The notes: generated by a model not told the origin, from the letters alone. A stretch of 64,000 nt of DNA from Trema orientale (GCA_002914845.1 JXTC01000066.1:1015649-1079648); one strand, 5' to 3'; positions 39,606 to 51,305 are shown, numbered from the stretch's first letter. Translations and numbers: made by a program.

Positions 39606-42151
39606 TGTGACGACCAGAAATCTAAAGTCGTGACTTTTAGTAATTTTAAGTGAAAATATAATAAAATATTAATTTTACTAAATTTATAAGAAATCTAGTT
39701 ATAGATAATTTTATTTTAGTCCTCAAATCATTATAAAATCCATAATCATTAGAACTCTTATTAATTTTAATTACTTAAGAAAAACACCCATCAATGTTTA
39801 AGAAAATTTCCAGCTAACTCATTTGGAAACTTATTGAGAAATCATAAACTTTGATAAATTGAGTTCAACTGATATCTTTAATTCAATATCTACAATAGGT
39901 TTCATAAAATCGCTAGCCATTTCAAGTTCTCAAATTAACGACAAAACTATACTCATACATCCATTTACTTGATTGGCTAAATAATCGTACAAAGGAAAGA
40001 AATATAACAGAGTATGAATACCTACCAGAGAGTAAGAATAGAACTGCATACACAAGCTATACAACTTGTCTATCCATCAAGACGACTACCATAAATAATC
40101 AAATACCTGAAAAATGGGGAGAAGTAGGGGTGAACAATCACATGTTCAGTAGAAATTCAATTACCTTTTTGAATGGATGCAATTTCACCAAACCTGTATG
40201 GTTAATACATTTTCCAAAAATTCATTTATAAACCAAGTTTATAAAAATAATTGATCTCTAAAATATTCACATATTCAAAATCAAAACTAAAACTACATCA
40301 TTCTATATTTCATAAATCATCACATCTCATGAGCTCACATCCTCTCATCATGAACTAGAATAACTCGCACTATGTGTACTAAGTACTCTCTGTCTACTAC
40401 CAATCCCAGAAAACTAGAGGGACACCCATATGTCTATGCCTACCGAACCGGAGGCGCAACTGAATGTCTATGCCTGACGAGTGGGAATAATCAGAAAAAC
40501 CTTACGCGGGTTTATGGGCTCTCACCGAGGAAAGGGATACTGGCCGCCCACTATACATTGCGATGCCTAAGATGTATCTCATGTGTGATCCTATGGTATG
40601 TACAATATTTAATAATTCACAATAACAATCATCAAGGAACTAATCAATTTATGCTTTAAAATCTCACTTGGCGTTATCCTGAGATTTACTGTAACATGGG
40701 CAACATACTATTATTTTGCCCTATAATCACAATGTAATAATAAGTATAAAAGTCCACACAGTCTAAACCCAGAATAATCCAACATGTTTCAACAATTTAT
40801 CAAATCATCAAATAAATCACGATTTTTCATAATTAAATTTTAATGCAATTAAAATCCAACACAGATATAAAAATCAGGTAATTAAACTCCTACCTCGATA
40901 TCGTAGCAATACCAAGCTAATGATATCCAAAGAATCTCCCATCAGTCACTTGGATATTCGAATGGCAGTTTTGGGATCCCGGTAAGTTCACTTTAAAAAG
41001 TGACTTTTTCACCGGAGCCTTAGATGGGAAAACAGAGGTCACCACTGAATTTAAAGCATCCAAAAACGGTGGGTTAGACATATACTTTGTCAAAAGTGGG
41101 TCCCGTATCGAGACCCAGCCCGTGGCACGCAAAGCTATACTATTCACGAGCCATTTTCTAGATTTTCGTGCCGTTTCGAATTATAGTCGTATTTTATATC
41201 AAAATTCATCTCTCGACCTCACTGAGTACAAATTCGAAATCAGAATCCAGTTTCGAGGTTCCGAGCCTTAAATGGGCTTAAAGATCCGATAGTTACAAAA
41301 ATATCACTTTTTCAAAATAATTAGAAAAAAGGTCCACTTTTTCAATTCGAAAATTTAACGTGCTTCCGGATATCGATTTAATACAAAATTGTCATACTTG
41401 TTCTTGTTTCAAAATTCTCTTTTATGTCAAGTAATTTTTTCAGCTTAAATAATTATTTTGCAAAATATTTATAAAAATATCACTATTAGAAATATTTAGA
41501 AAATACCATATTTCTATTCAAAAACTATCTCATTTCCATATTTCGTTTCAATACAAAAATTTCACACTCAATCATCTTTTAATCTCCACTTTTACCCCAT
41601 AAAAGTTTGACAACCAAAATAAATTGTTTACAAAAATAATTACCAAAATGCCATTTTTATGAAAATANNNNNNNNNNNNNNNNNNNNNNNNNNNNNNNNN
41701 NNNNNNNNNNNNNNNNNNNNNNNNNNNNNNNNNNNNNNNNNNNNNNNNNNNNNNNNNNNNNNNNNNNNNNNNNNNNNNNNNNNNNNNNNNNNNNNNNNNN
41801 NNNNNNNNNNNNNNNNNNNNNNNNNNNNNNNNNNNNNNNNNNNNNNNNNNNNNNNNNNNNNNNNNNNNNNNNNNNNNNNNNNNNNNNNNNNNNNNNNNNN
41901 NNNNNNNNNNNNNNNNNNNNNNNNNNNNNNNNNNNNNNNNNNNNNNNNNNNNNNNNNNNNNNNNNNNNNNNNNNNNNNNNNNNNNNNNNNNNNNNNNNNN
42001 NNNNNNNNNNNNNNNNNNNNNNNNNNNNNNNNNNNNNNNNNNNNNNNNNNNNNNNNNNNNNNNNNNNNNNNNNNNNNNNNNNNNNNNNNNNNNNNNNNNN
42101 NNNNNNNNNNNNNNNNNNNNNNNNNNNNTTACTATTCTATGGGGTTTTACA
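39606..42151 (-). repeat. Right (5') LTR of element D, with assembly gap
   Basis: Direct repeat of 32781-35649. The stretch homologous to the GC-rich block is replaced by Ns, and the true length of the gap is unknown. Confidence 0.7.
41668..42128. other. Assembly gap (461 Ns)
   Basis: A run of N inside the right LTR of element D. By homology with the left LTR the missing piece should be the GC-rich LTR block plus GC-poor flank, about 785 bases. The open frame spanning it is meaningless. Confidence 0.95.
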
Positions 42152-42162
42152 GGATCAATGAT

Positions 42163-42290
42163 AGTTTGCTTATTGTACAGTGAAAATGAAATATTTTATG
42201 GTATTGCCGAAGAAATTATCATGCAGAGTTTGCTTATTGTACAGTGAAAATGAAATATTTTATGGTATTGCCGAAGAAATTATCATGCAG
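42163..42290 (+). repeat. Perfect 64-bp tandem duplication
   Basis: 42163-42226 and 42227-42290 are identical. It begins 12 bases after the end of element D and just past the assembly gap, so a misassembly is possible. Confidence 0.9.
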
Positions 42291-43054
42291 TGATTTTAGG
42301 GTTCAGAAACTCGTCGGATACAATTATAATTATTAAAATATTTATTTAAATTTAAAATTTTGTATTTATTAATATAAAATTTAGTGTATTCAAACCCTCT
42401 TAACTAAGATCTTGGCTCCGCTACTAAATGGGGAACAAGGTTTTCATCAATCCCAGTTGCTATTGCAGCCAAAGAATAGAGCTGAATGAGTCTATTGTTG
42501 TTCTATCATCTTATTTTTGTGACAAGAAAACTCCAATCCCTATACTGCCACAATTATGTACATTCATTTGAACCCCTTTTAAGAATGTTTCCTTATCAGT
42601 TCTCACATTATAAGGATCACATGGATGAAACCTCTGTATGAAATTGATTTCTGCATGAAATTGATTAATTTCCAGGTTCTCGAGAATCATTGAGAGTTCA
42701 ATTTTTGGTTAAGCTTCGACAAAGAAAACACCTACATCGTTGCACTCAACGCAAGTGCTTCCTTTGATCCTTCCCGCCAAATGGTAGAAACGAGTAACTG
42801 TCTCCTACAGCAAACTCTTTCACCTCTCAAAATTGTTGTGTCGCAGTTTGTAGCAAAATAGGTGTTATGAAAAGAAGAGTAGAGTTGGAAAGCTTCCTAA
42901 TTTATGTACAAAGCAAGTAGTTAGTTGCATTGTTATGGAAGAGTTCTAGTAGCTATACAAAAGAAATAGGACCATTGACAAAATAGTATTCATTTAGTGA
43001 ATAAAAGGCTACTAGTTGAGATTCAATATGGTGACCATGTCTTCAATAAAATCA
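42291..43054. other. Intergenic DNA
   Basis: Mixed-composition DNA (for example 42700-42840) but no frame with recognisable protein similarity. Nothing assigned. Confidence 0.35.
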
Positions 43055-43515
43055 GTCCAAATTAAAGAATAAGTTTTTGAATCTCATATTTGCAGTGCTG
43101 TGGATGATGAACGTGTAGAACACACATGTGTGAATCCTTGTTGAGTGAAAATAATGAACTGCATCCTGCCCTGGTTCCATTGAATATTCCTCCGAAATGG
43201 GGAAAAAAAAAATAGTAGAAATGGAAAACCATAAAATTGGTTGAAAATGAGAGAGAGAGAGAGAAGTTGCCCCAATAGGGTAGTAATAAATGGATTGGTA
43301 CCGATGTCCTAGGTAGTTACTACTTACTCTACTAGTCTATGGTGACTCAATTATAGCACAAGGACGTTAAGGTGGTTTGAAAACTTATGAAGCCATTGGT
43401 GTGACTTTTAACTGAAAATAGAAAAACATAAAAAGAGGACAGAAAAGCTGATCTAAAGCAATTATAAAGGAAGACTAGTAAAGCCTTTGCATCGTGGCTT
43501 GGCTTTTATTTATTT
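43055..43515 (+). repeat. Segmental duplication, copy 1
   Basis: Matches 44862-45347 in the same order and orientation, with landmarks TTGAATCTCATATTTG, GCCCTGGTTCCATTGAA, TTGCCCCAATAGG, GGATTGGTACCGATGTCCTA and GGCTTGGCTTTTATTTAT. No protein signal, and the function is unknown. It has a (GA)n run at 43249-43264 that copy 2 lacks. Confidence 0.75.
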
Positions 43516-44861
43516 ATCTATTTCTTGTCGTGTTCGATAATTGATTTAATTGGTTTCAATTTGGTAGAAAAGTATGTGCTATCTAGTTTTGCAACCAAGA
43601 GGAGGGAAAAAAAAAAAAAAGAAAATTTGTTACGCTTGGTAACTTAAGTGGCTTAAGTTGATTTTGTTGAGATATTAGGCATATGCTGCTGTCTCTCTAT
43701 TGAAAAGATCTTTATGCATGTGAGAAATGGTGAACACAGTTCACTTTTAATTTTATTTTTACCCAATAAACTAGTGAATGTAAGAGTTCCGTACCATTTT
43801 TGGACTAGTAAATAAAAATAGTACAAAGTAAATCATAAAAATCTAGTGGTATTAAACTCAGATCTCGAAAAATAGAGGCTAATTGAGTTGGGAAAACCAT
43901 TAACCCTGAACCCCAAAAAATTTGGGATCGTTACCTTTCAGGATATTTACAAAAATAAGATGAATGAAAGTGCTTGTCTTTGTTGTTTATATGTCACTCC
44001 AATTTTTTTGTTCTATTTGGGAGGGACTTTATTTCTTTCTTCTTCTTTTTTTCTTGTCTGACTTATTAGGAAAGAGAACTTTAACCACCTTGGATTGATG
44101 CGTAGATAATTTCCACCCTTCCTTTGGAAATGGTTAGCTCTACTGTAACCTTCTTTTTTTTCTCTCTTTCCTTTTCCCTCTTACAATAATGAATGGATCA
44201 TATTTACACTTAACACTCCTAACATAAAAGCACCTATTTTATTACAAAAAATTTTGTCACCGATTTATCGTTAGAAGAAAAGATTAAATATAAATTATAT
44301 ACTCTTTAAGATAATTTGTTCTTTGTAATCACACCCCATCATATTACAAGTAGAAACTCTAAAATTTCTCCACAATCGTCCTATCTCCAATTTGTACTCT
44401 TTTTTCTGGATAATTTGTTCGACAATGGAACAATAGAATGATGAACTTTCATCATTGTGGGGAAATCCTTTAACAAAGGGAGTGAATTGTTGATAGGGTA
44501 TGAATTTTATTTAAGGAGAAGTTATTCTATATTAAAAAAAAAACATTTTTAAATCTTTAAAATCGAAGCAGCTGGGTTGATCTGCTTTATTTCCTCTTAA
44601 ATCGATAAAATTTTTCAATTTCTATATTTCTTAAGTTCTGATAACTCCATTTGGGTTGCAGTAAGGACATGAAAAAAAAAAAAAATCAGATCAATTAATC
44701 TCTTTCCACGTCTTTATCCAATTGTATTAGGAATAAAACTTAAACACAAGAAAGGATGGGGTCTGGAGAATTTTTTTTTTTTTTTTCTTTTGACATGAAC
44801 AATGGTTATGTGGGTAAAGGAATATGTACATAGTGCAGGTGCATTGTTTTAAACAGTTAGA
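43516..44861. other. Spacer between duplicated segments
   Basis: AT-rich, with homopolymer runs (43607-43620 A, 44769-44786 T). No gene or repeat pair found. Confidence 0.4.
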
Positions 44862-45347
44862 ACCAAATTGAGAATAAGGTTTTTGAATCTCATATTTGAG
44901 AGTATTGTGGATGAATGATGAACATGTAGAGTACACATGTGAATCTTTGTTGAGTGAAAATAATGAATTGCATCGCGCCCTGGTTCCATTGAAAATTCCT
45001 CCAAATTGTGGGGGAACAAAGTAGAAAAGGAAACCAATAAAATTGGTTGATGATGAAAAAAAAAAGCAAAAAAAGAAAAGAAGAAAAAAAGAGAAAAGTT
45101 GCCCCAATAGGTAGTAATTAATGGATTGGTACCGATGTCCTAGCTAGTGTCTACTTACTCTATATTATAGTCTATAGTGACTCAATTATAGCACAAGGAA
45201 GTTAGGTGGTTTGAACACTTTTGAAGCCATTGCATTGGTGTGACTTTTAGCTGAAAATAGAAAACACAAAAAGAGGATGGAAAAGCTCTTGAAGCAATGG
45301 AGGTAGTTTAGTAAAGCCTTTGCACCCTGGCTTGGCTTTTATTTATG
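44862..45347 (+). repeat. Segmental duplication, copy 2
   Basis: Diverged direct copy of 43055-43515, with an expanded A-rich stretch at 45055-45090. The minus-strand open frame 44727-45107 is the complement of this repeat and poly-A and is not supported as a gene. Confidence 0.75.
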
Positions 45348-45525
45348 GGATAATTGTATTTTTAAAGTTTTGACGCGACAAAATAATACCGTAGTTCGCG
45401 TGGTATTCGAAAATCAATACCGTAGTTCGCGTGGTTAGTTAGGATGTTGAAAATAGTAAATAATTCGCATAGTTCGAGCATGCCAGGATCAAGTTACGGA
45501 AATATAGTGGCAATTACGTCGTCTT
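45348..45525 (+). repeat. Fragment of a dispersed foldback-type repeat
   Basis: ATACCGTAGTTCGCGTGG occurs twice (45388 and 45420), followed by TTAGTTAGGATGTTGAAAAT. The reverse complement of 61965-62118 has the same blocks in the same order (CCGTAGTTCTCGTGGTTAGT, then GTTGAAAAT, then CAGGATCGAG). One family, opposite orientations. Confidence 0.55.
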
Positions 45526-45667
45526 TGAACACAGGCAAATTAAATACTTCTTTAAAATCTTCTTCATGAAAGGAAATATTTACAAATTAAATGTTATTAC
45601 CAAGTATAATCAAATAAGTATGAAATAAAAAGATTCATGTTCATATCATTATTATATGTAAAAGCTC

Positions 45668-45860
45668 ACCTTTTAGATCCTTTGGTATAAGCGTAAGACT
45701 ACAAAAGTTCGCTAAATGTTTGCCTTCATTTTCGATTGATTGTCCCCATTCATTATACTTGATAATTTCCTTTTTACTATCACTTCTTTTTTTAATCAAC
45801 TCCTTCATTTGAGTTGCTCCTCTTTGTTTGTTTTTGTGTGGTCCTTGACCTTGACTTTAT
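45668..45860 (-). pseudogene. CACTA-type transposon protein fragment
   Basis: On the minus strand one frame gives a stretch with QGPHKNKQRGATQMKELI, then KYNEWGQSIENEGKHLANF, then LTLIPKDLKG. It resembles the RGPT..NEFGQPIG..L..F..... block of plant En/Spm-associated (Ptta/En/Spm-type) proteins, where NEWGQPIG is common. A GGTGAG donor-like site follows KDLKG. Short and isolated; the assignment is from motif memory. Confidence 0.45.
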
Positions 45861-45941
45861 GATGGTGTGAATTCATAAACATCATCTTATTCAAAGTATT
45901 CTCATATTAAGTACTATCAAATTTAGTACTTAATTTATTTT

Positions 45942-46262
45942 GGAGGGGTTTTTGGCATGTTTGCCCCTTGAATTATATATGCATTGGCAATTTAGCCCCT
46001 AAAAAAATTTTGCAATCAGGCGCTCGAATTCAAAAATCAGTGACAATTAACCCCATTCCATTAACAGCTATTAAGATTTAGGTGGAATTCTCGTGTGCAA
46101 GTCATGTGCATCCTTTTTTTAAGGGTATAATTGTGACTTCACTAATAAAATTTAATTTGGAAGATAAATAGTTATACACCAAGAAAAAATGATTGTGGAG
46201 GAGATTAAAACATTTTAAAATTCAAATTTTAAACTCATTTGAATCAAAACTAATGAAACTTA
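45942..46262 (+). repeat. Left terminal inverted repeat of the Pack-MULE
   Basis: Inverted copy of 47042-47362. Paired landmarks include TTTGCCCCTTGAATT against the reverse of CATTCAGGGGGTAAA, GTGCAAGTCATGTGCATCC against the reverse of GGATGCACATGACTTGCA, and ATTTTAAAATTCAAA near the inner edge. Confidence 0.75.
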
Positions 46263-46383
46263 AATCTAGATTTATCTACTCCTAAATAAAGAAAATGAAC
46301 TAAAGCTATTGAAAACAAATTTAGGAATTTTCACTTTAAAAATTGGTATTGTTCAAAGTATTAATAAAAAATTAGGAATTCTC

Positions 46384-46925
46384 CATGGCGGCCAACCGCT
46401 CCAACGCCCTCTAGTGGCTCTACGAGGAGGTGGTCCTGTTCTTCCCATGAGCCAAGATCACCACCATCTCCGTCGGCAACGTGATCAGCCCCTTGCTCCA
46501 GTTCTTGCATGACACCAACTCGTCGTTCTTGATCAACATCTACCCATACAACGTGTACCTGACCCACGGCAAGGTTCTGGTCGGGTACCTGATCCAGGGC
46601 TCCGATTTGAGGTTCAGAGAGGACGTCGTCACCGGAGTCCAGTACCGAAATCTCTTGACATGATGGTCGACGTTGTCATCTGTGTGATGATTGTCTCCAG
46701 GCACTAGAACATTCCGGTGATCGTGACGGAGGCCGGGTGGCCAAGCTTAAGCGATGACGCAATGGAGGTCGACGCCAATCCAGCCTACACGGTGGCAGAG
46801 CTCTACATCAAGGGCTTAGGTACCTGAAATCAGGAGCTGTGACGCCACTGAGGAAGGAAGGTGTGGCTGAGGCTTACATATATGAGTTGTTTGATAAGAA
46901 AGAGCCGAAGAGAAACAGGAGAATG
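46384..46925 (+). pseudogene. Captured GH17 beta-1,3-glucanase fragment
   Basis: Starting at ATG 46386 the frame reads ITTISVGN, VISPLLQFL, SSFLINIYPYNVYL and FREDVVTGVQYRN, then after a frameshift near 46652 IPVIVTEAGWPS and DANPAY, and after another near 46815 GAVTPLRKEGVAEAYIYELF. These are glycoside hydrolase family 17 signatures in the correct order. GH17 enzymes cut callose-type beta-1,3-glucans. The copy is dead: in-frame stops near 46413 and 46449, two frameshifts, and the catalytic acid/base glutamate that should follow SVGN is absent. The nucleophile motif TEAGWPS is kept. Both ends of the protein are missing. Confidence 0.75.
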
Positions 46926-47041
46926 AGATGGGGACGACGACTATGGCTAAGCATCAACAGAGATAATCAAAAAATTCTAAATGTGGTTTAGTTTTAGTTA
47001 ATTAGTTTTTTTTTTTTTAAGTAACTTAGTTTTATTTAAGT

Positions 47042-47362
47042 GAGTTTTGTTAGTTTGATTTAAATGAGTTTAAAATTCAAATTTTAAAATGCTTTTAATT
47101 TCTCCCACAATCTTTATGTCTTGGTATTTAACTATTTATCTTCCAAATAAAATTTTATTAATGAAGTCATAATTCTACCCTTAAAAAAAGGATGCACATG
47201 ACTTGCATATGGGAATTCGGTCTAAATATTAATACTAGTTAATGGAAAGGGGTTAATTGCTACTGATTTATGAATTCGAGTGCCTGATTGCAACCGAAAA
47301 AAAAAATCAGGGGTCAAATTACCAGTGCAAGGATCATTCAGGGGGTAAATCTGCCAAAAACC
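47042..47362 (-). repeat. Right terminal inverted repeat of the Pack-MULE
   Basis: Reverse-complement partner of 45942-46262, ending TGCCAAAAACC. The short open frame 47257-47448 crosses the element boundary and is not a gene. Confidence 0.75.
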
Positions 47363-47371
47363 GTTTATTTT

Positions 47372-48329
47372 TGACATTAAGTCTCCTTTATATCAAACAA
47401 CTAGTCAATCATTCAAACACAACATGTGACAAAATAATATCAACATAAATAATAAACTCAAAGAATTACACATAATTATAACATCATTATATCACCACCA
47501 AATAAATATATAAAGCCAATAAAGAAAGTGACATAACGTAGGCGAAGAAAAAATTTAGACTACATACCTTAAATTGCTAATGTATAAGTAATCTACGTAG
47601 TTATGCCAAACAAATTCAAATACAATTCAATACACAAAATCCAAAATACTTTGAAATTGAAAATTCAAAAATTTGAAATAAATTCATATGCAAAATAAGA
47701 TTTTGGACTAATAAAAAAAGAAATTAAAACCTACATTAACAATGTATGTCCAATTAAAAAAAATTTAGAAACTAAGACTCAAGTTAATTTACACTCAAAC
47801 TATCTAAAATATGAAATTAGTAGAAATTGAGAGAATATACTTTTTTAAGTAAATGAACTCCACACTACACCTAAAATAATTTAAATTTTTTGATATATTA
47901 ATATCTACAACCTGCAAAACTACAAATTATAATAAAATAATTTTGGAATAATTCGTACTAAAATAGAAAAAATATAGCCTAAAATATAATTTTTGGTAAA
48001 TAAACAATCAAACTAATACTTACAAGAGTATAGATTGACAATACATACCCAAGAAATTTCAATTTGAGTATCTAAGATTCTAAATCAACTCACACCTAAA
48101 TATAACCTAAAATATTATATTTCTACAAATTAATAGGTCAACATCATAGTTAAAATAATGGGTAAGCTAATTTTAATGAAAAAATTGAGTTTTAACGCTT
48201 AAAATTATCTCTTTCGCCGGAGAAAATGGAGCAATGGAGGTTGGGCGTGCGGGCTGCTGTGAGAGGTGTTCAGAGAGAGATTGGGGGCACGACCTACTGT
48301 GGGAGGGCTAACTATCAAATTATATTAAG
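47372..48329. other. AT-rich DNA, probably CACTA interior
   Basis: No coding exon seen. A GC-richer patch at 48215-48310 precedes the subterminal repeats. Confidence 0.3.
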
Positions 48330-48563
48330 ACTTTATATAAGGCCCCTATCTCGACGCTTCTAAGGTGCCACGGAACACTAAAGCATGTTTATTAATATTA
48401 ACGGTACCAAACAGGCACCATTAAAGTTGCATATGTACCATGGTGCCTTTTAATTATCGTGGTATATTGAAGTTATCATGACACCGTTAAGGCGTCGTAG
48501 TTGATCAAACGACTATCACGACGCGTCTGTACAAGTGTCGTGGTAAGCACTTTTTTAGTAGTG
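48330..48563 (-). repeat. CACTA right terminus with subterminal repeats
   Basis: Repeated words GGTGCCACGG, CCATGGTGCC, TCGTGGTA, CACGACGCG and TGTCGTGGTA lie in both orientations before the terminus TTTTTTAGTAGTG. Clustered subterminal motifs plus a CACTA end are the hallmark of this superfamily. Confidence 0.5.
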
Positions 48564-49482
48564 TCTCCTCCTCTCATACAATTCCATTACTATTTATTTA
48601 TAGTACTTCATTGAAGACATCATTAACTACCTTTTGTTAAGGAGATTTGGCATGTCCCACATCGGTATCACCCCCATTAGCTAGTGAAAAGTCATCTATA
48701 GCCTTTTCTAAGATCGTACAGACCACACCTACATAAAATATGGATTTTGACTTCCTTTGACAAAGAACCACTCGAAGGCGCATAAAGTGTGTTGGTTCAC
48801 GGTCCAAAATCCACACTAACGATATGTATGTGAGTTTTGTTATATTATATATACTCAGTATAAAACCGATATATATTAGTATGAAGTTAATTTATTGCCA
48901 TCTAATGTATTAAGTATATGATATTCTAATAATAAAAATTGATTAACTTGACCATTTTGCTCTAGATTATGAAAATAAGGACATTTATTAAAATGAAATG
49001 AAAAGGGGTCATAAAATGAAATGGGGGCAATTTGGTAGAAATACACCATTTTTTAGGGCTTGTGGGAGAATGATTGATTTTTTAAAGTCATTAAAATGAA
49101 TGTCCATTTTTTCACCCATTTATTACAAGAAAAAGAAAAAAAATGTTGTCAAAAACATATACCTATTTCTAATTTGTCTAGTTTATTTTCTTTTAAATTT
49201 AAGAGCTCTTGATCAAATTGTATATGTAGATTATTTCAAAAGAAAATTATATACTATGCATTGATATATATATGTATATAAATATATATATAAGTTGTGT
49301 ATACTTTTTTTTTAAATAAAAAAAATGAAAAACACATCATCTTAATCGAAGTAAACATTAATTCAAAAGGAATAACGACTATTTTCCTTTAGAAAAAATA
49401 ATAATAAGGACTACAATTAAATTGTATATATACCCTAATATTTTCTAATTAGAAAAAAAATATCTTAATCATAAATTCATAA
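48564..49482. other. Intergenic DNA left of the copia element
   Basis: AT-rich with low-complexity TA runs at 49262-49292. Apart from a USE-like motif at 48654, nothing is recognised. Confidence 0.4.
48654..48664 (+). promoter_or_regulatory. snRNA upstream sequence element (USE)-like motif
   Basis: GTCCCACATCG matches the plant snRNA USE consensus RTCCCACATCG. A weak TATA-like CTATAG lies 32 bases on, close to the Pol II snRNA spacing. GCCTTTTCTAAGATC right after it echoes part of U2 snRNA, but no snRNA start or body follows at the correct distance. It may be chance, a relic or a repeat. Confidence 0.25.
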
Positions 49483-51303
49483 TTTTAGGGTTTATGCCCT
49501 AAAAATATGTATATTTTGAATATTTGTTGAATTAATAAAATAACATTTTTCTATTTGAATTTGTACATAATTTATATGTCTTTAAATATCAAAAAATCTT
49601 TAGTTTATTTATATGACTACAAATTCAGTACATAAGTTATATACATGAGGAATAAATTTATGAATAATAAACTAAATATAGTCCATAATAATTAATTAAA
49701 GTATGAGATCTTTAATTAAATATTATTAGTATGGTCTATTAACATTGAGAATGTAATAATCTTATCCAGACTATTGATGTGTTGATATCATAATGGAGGT
49801 ACTTTATATAATTCGATTATATAGGACTAGACCAAACATGATTTGAATCTCACATAAATTCTGTAAACTATTAAGAGTTCAAATAATGTCACTAAATGAT
49901 CATATATAAATCAATCTTAATCCTAAGTAGTTATAGACTCCTATGTATAACATTGTTCTTTAATATACTTGTTAAAGGTTTGTTTCCTAAACAGATCGAA
50001 ATACTTGTATCTTGGAAGTATGATGAAATGAGTAGCTGAGAATGTAGCTTACAGATATAGAATCCATTCCTTCCATTAGAAAGCTAAAAAGATGATTTTC
50101 TTGTATATTGATTCAGGACTTGAACAATTTGAATACTCAATTTATAATAGATTTATAAATTAATTGTTCATTGGAGAATCAATAGTACACAATGATAAAG
50201 ATGTAATTGGAGAGGTAAGTGAAACATGAAACATGATCTAGCTCCAATTATGAATTATCTATGGAGGATTAAACTACATGTAATGATTAAATCGATGGAC
50301 TGCTCATTGTTTTCTGAGTAAATTAATTATGTAACTTCAATAGTGCAATTCCAGATTTTTAGTTGAGTAATACTGGAATTAATAAATTAGATAAATTAAT
50401 TAAAGAGTTTAATTAATTGTCATAATTTATGGAGCTTGAATTACAGGTCCATAAGTCCCCAATTCCACCTCTTACAAACATTGTACTGGATATTACATTA
50501 TTTCTGATATTGTACACTTTGTCTAGATAAATTACTTGTCTACAATATTTAATAATTCTTATTAATTAATTAATTTTTAATTAATTAATTTAAATTTATG
50601 GATGAATAAGTTTCTTAATTTATTTAAATTTTGAATTTAAAAATATCTAATTATCAGATAATTAGATAAACAGAAATTGGGAAACTGACTGAAAGTGAAA
50701 TATCCTTCCTTAAAGGAGCTATCTGCCAGTTTTTATATATATATATATATTAATTAATTAGATTAATTAGTTATATATATTACGTTTCTTAAAAAAAAAA
50801 AAAAAAAGGTCAGGTTTTTTAAAGTTATATATATTAATTTGAATAATATAGTATTTATTAAATAGATTAATAAATAAATATATATATATATATAAAGAAA
50901 ACCCTAGCAGAACAGAGATACACTATGCATTATTTTCTACAGAGCCTCCATAAACTAGAGAGAAAAAGAAGAGAGTCTTCATATTCTCTGTAGAACAAAC
51001 TCTTGCAATCTCATGTGTTGAGAATATTAGAAGGGCCTAAAGTATGAGTTTTTGAGAAATTATACACAATGCCCACACGTTCATGCAGTTGTGCTTGAGG
51101 CTTAGATTGGAAGATCATAGTTTAGAAGACAGAAAAACTAGGATCCGCTAATAGGCTACAAGAGGTATTTGATCTATTCTCTTTGTATATATTCTGTTTG
51201 CGATGAATTAATACTATACACTCATATAGTCAATTGTTTTGAGAAATTTTTTGAATATTCCTTGGCCAATCTTCCATTGTGAAAATCATTTTAAAATTCA
51301 ACA
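49483..51303 (+). repeat. 5' LTR of the copia element
   Basis: 1,821 bases, TTTTAGGG (a mutated TGTTAGGG) to CAACA. Direct repeat of 58684-60492 with moderate divergence and A/T-run length differences. Confidence 0.9.
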
Positions 51304-51305
51304 AT

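Larger units (their letters stand above)
32781..42151 (-). mobile_element. LARD-type non-autonomous LTR retrotransposon (element D)
   Basis: Second full copy of the family of element B: LTRs 32781-35649 and 39606-42151 around a 4.0 kb non-coding interior. Flanking 5-mers GAATC (32776-32780) and GGATC (42152-42156) match at four of five positions, a slightly decayed target duplication. The primer site and purine tract place it on the minus strand. An N run (41668-42128) interrupts the right LTR. Confidence 0.75.
45942..47362 (+). mobile_element. Pack-MULE carrying a GH17 gene fragment
   Basis: Long imperfect terminal inverted repeats (45942-46262 and 47042-47362) enclose a GC-rich fragment unlike its surroundings. 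Both termini share GTTTTTGGCA. Flanking 9-mers ATTTATTTT (45933-45941) and GTTTATTTT (47363-47371) agree at eight of nine positions, the 9-bp target duplication typical of Mutator-like elements. There is no transposase gene. A non-autonomous MULE with a captured host gene fragment is by definition a Pack-MULE. Confidence 0.75.
45526..48563 (-). mobile_element. CACTA (En/Spm) transposon remnant hosting a Pack-MULE
   Basis: The right end TTTTTTAGTAGTG at 48551-48563 is an inverted CACTA terminus. The 230 bases before it are rich in GTCGTGG/CCACGAC-like subterminal words. A coding relic of CACTA type lies at 45668-45860 on the minus strand. A left terminus was not found, so the element is truncated or its edge at 45526 is arbitrary. 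Element ownership of the DNA between 47372 and 48330 is inferred from position only. Confidence 0.45.

Noticed and set aside
41659..42183. 174-codon open frame
   Set aside because: Almost entirely Ns of the assembly gap.
44727..45107. 126-codon minus-strand frame with a hydrophobic start
   Set aside because: Falls on poly-A/T runs and the segmental duplication. The matching frame in copy 1 (43084-43275) is only partly alike and there is no domain.
46309..46512. 67-codon plus-strand frame at the GH17 fragment
   Set aside because: Wrong frame relative to the GH17 signature motifs.
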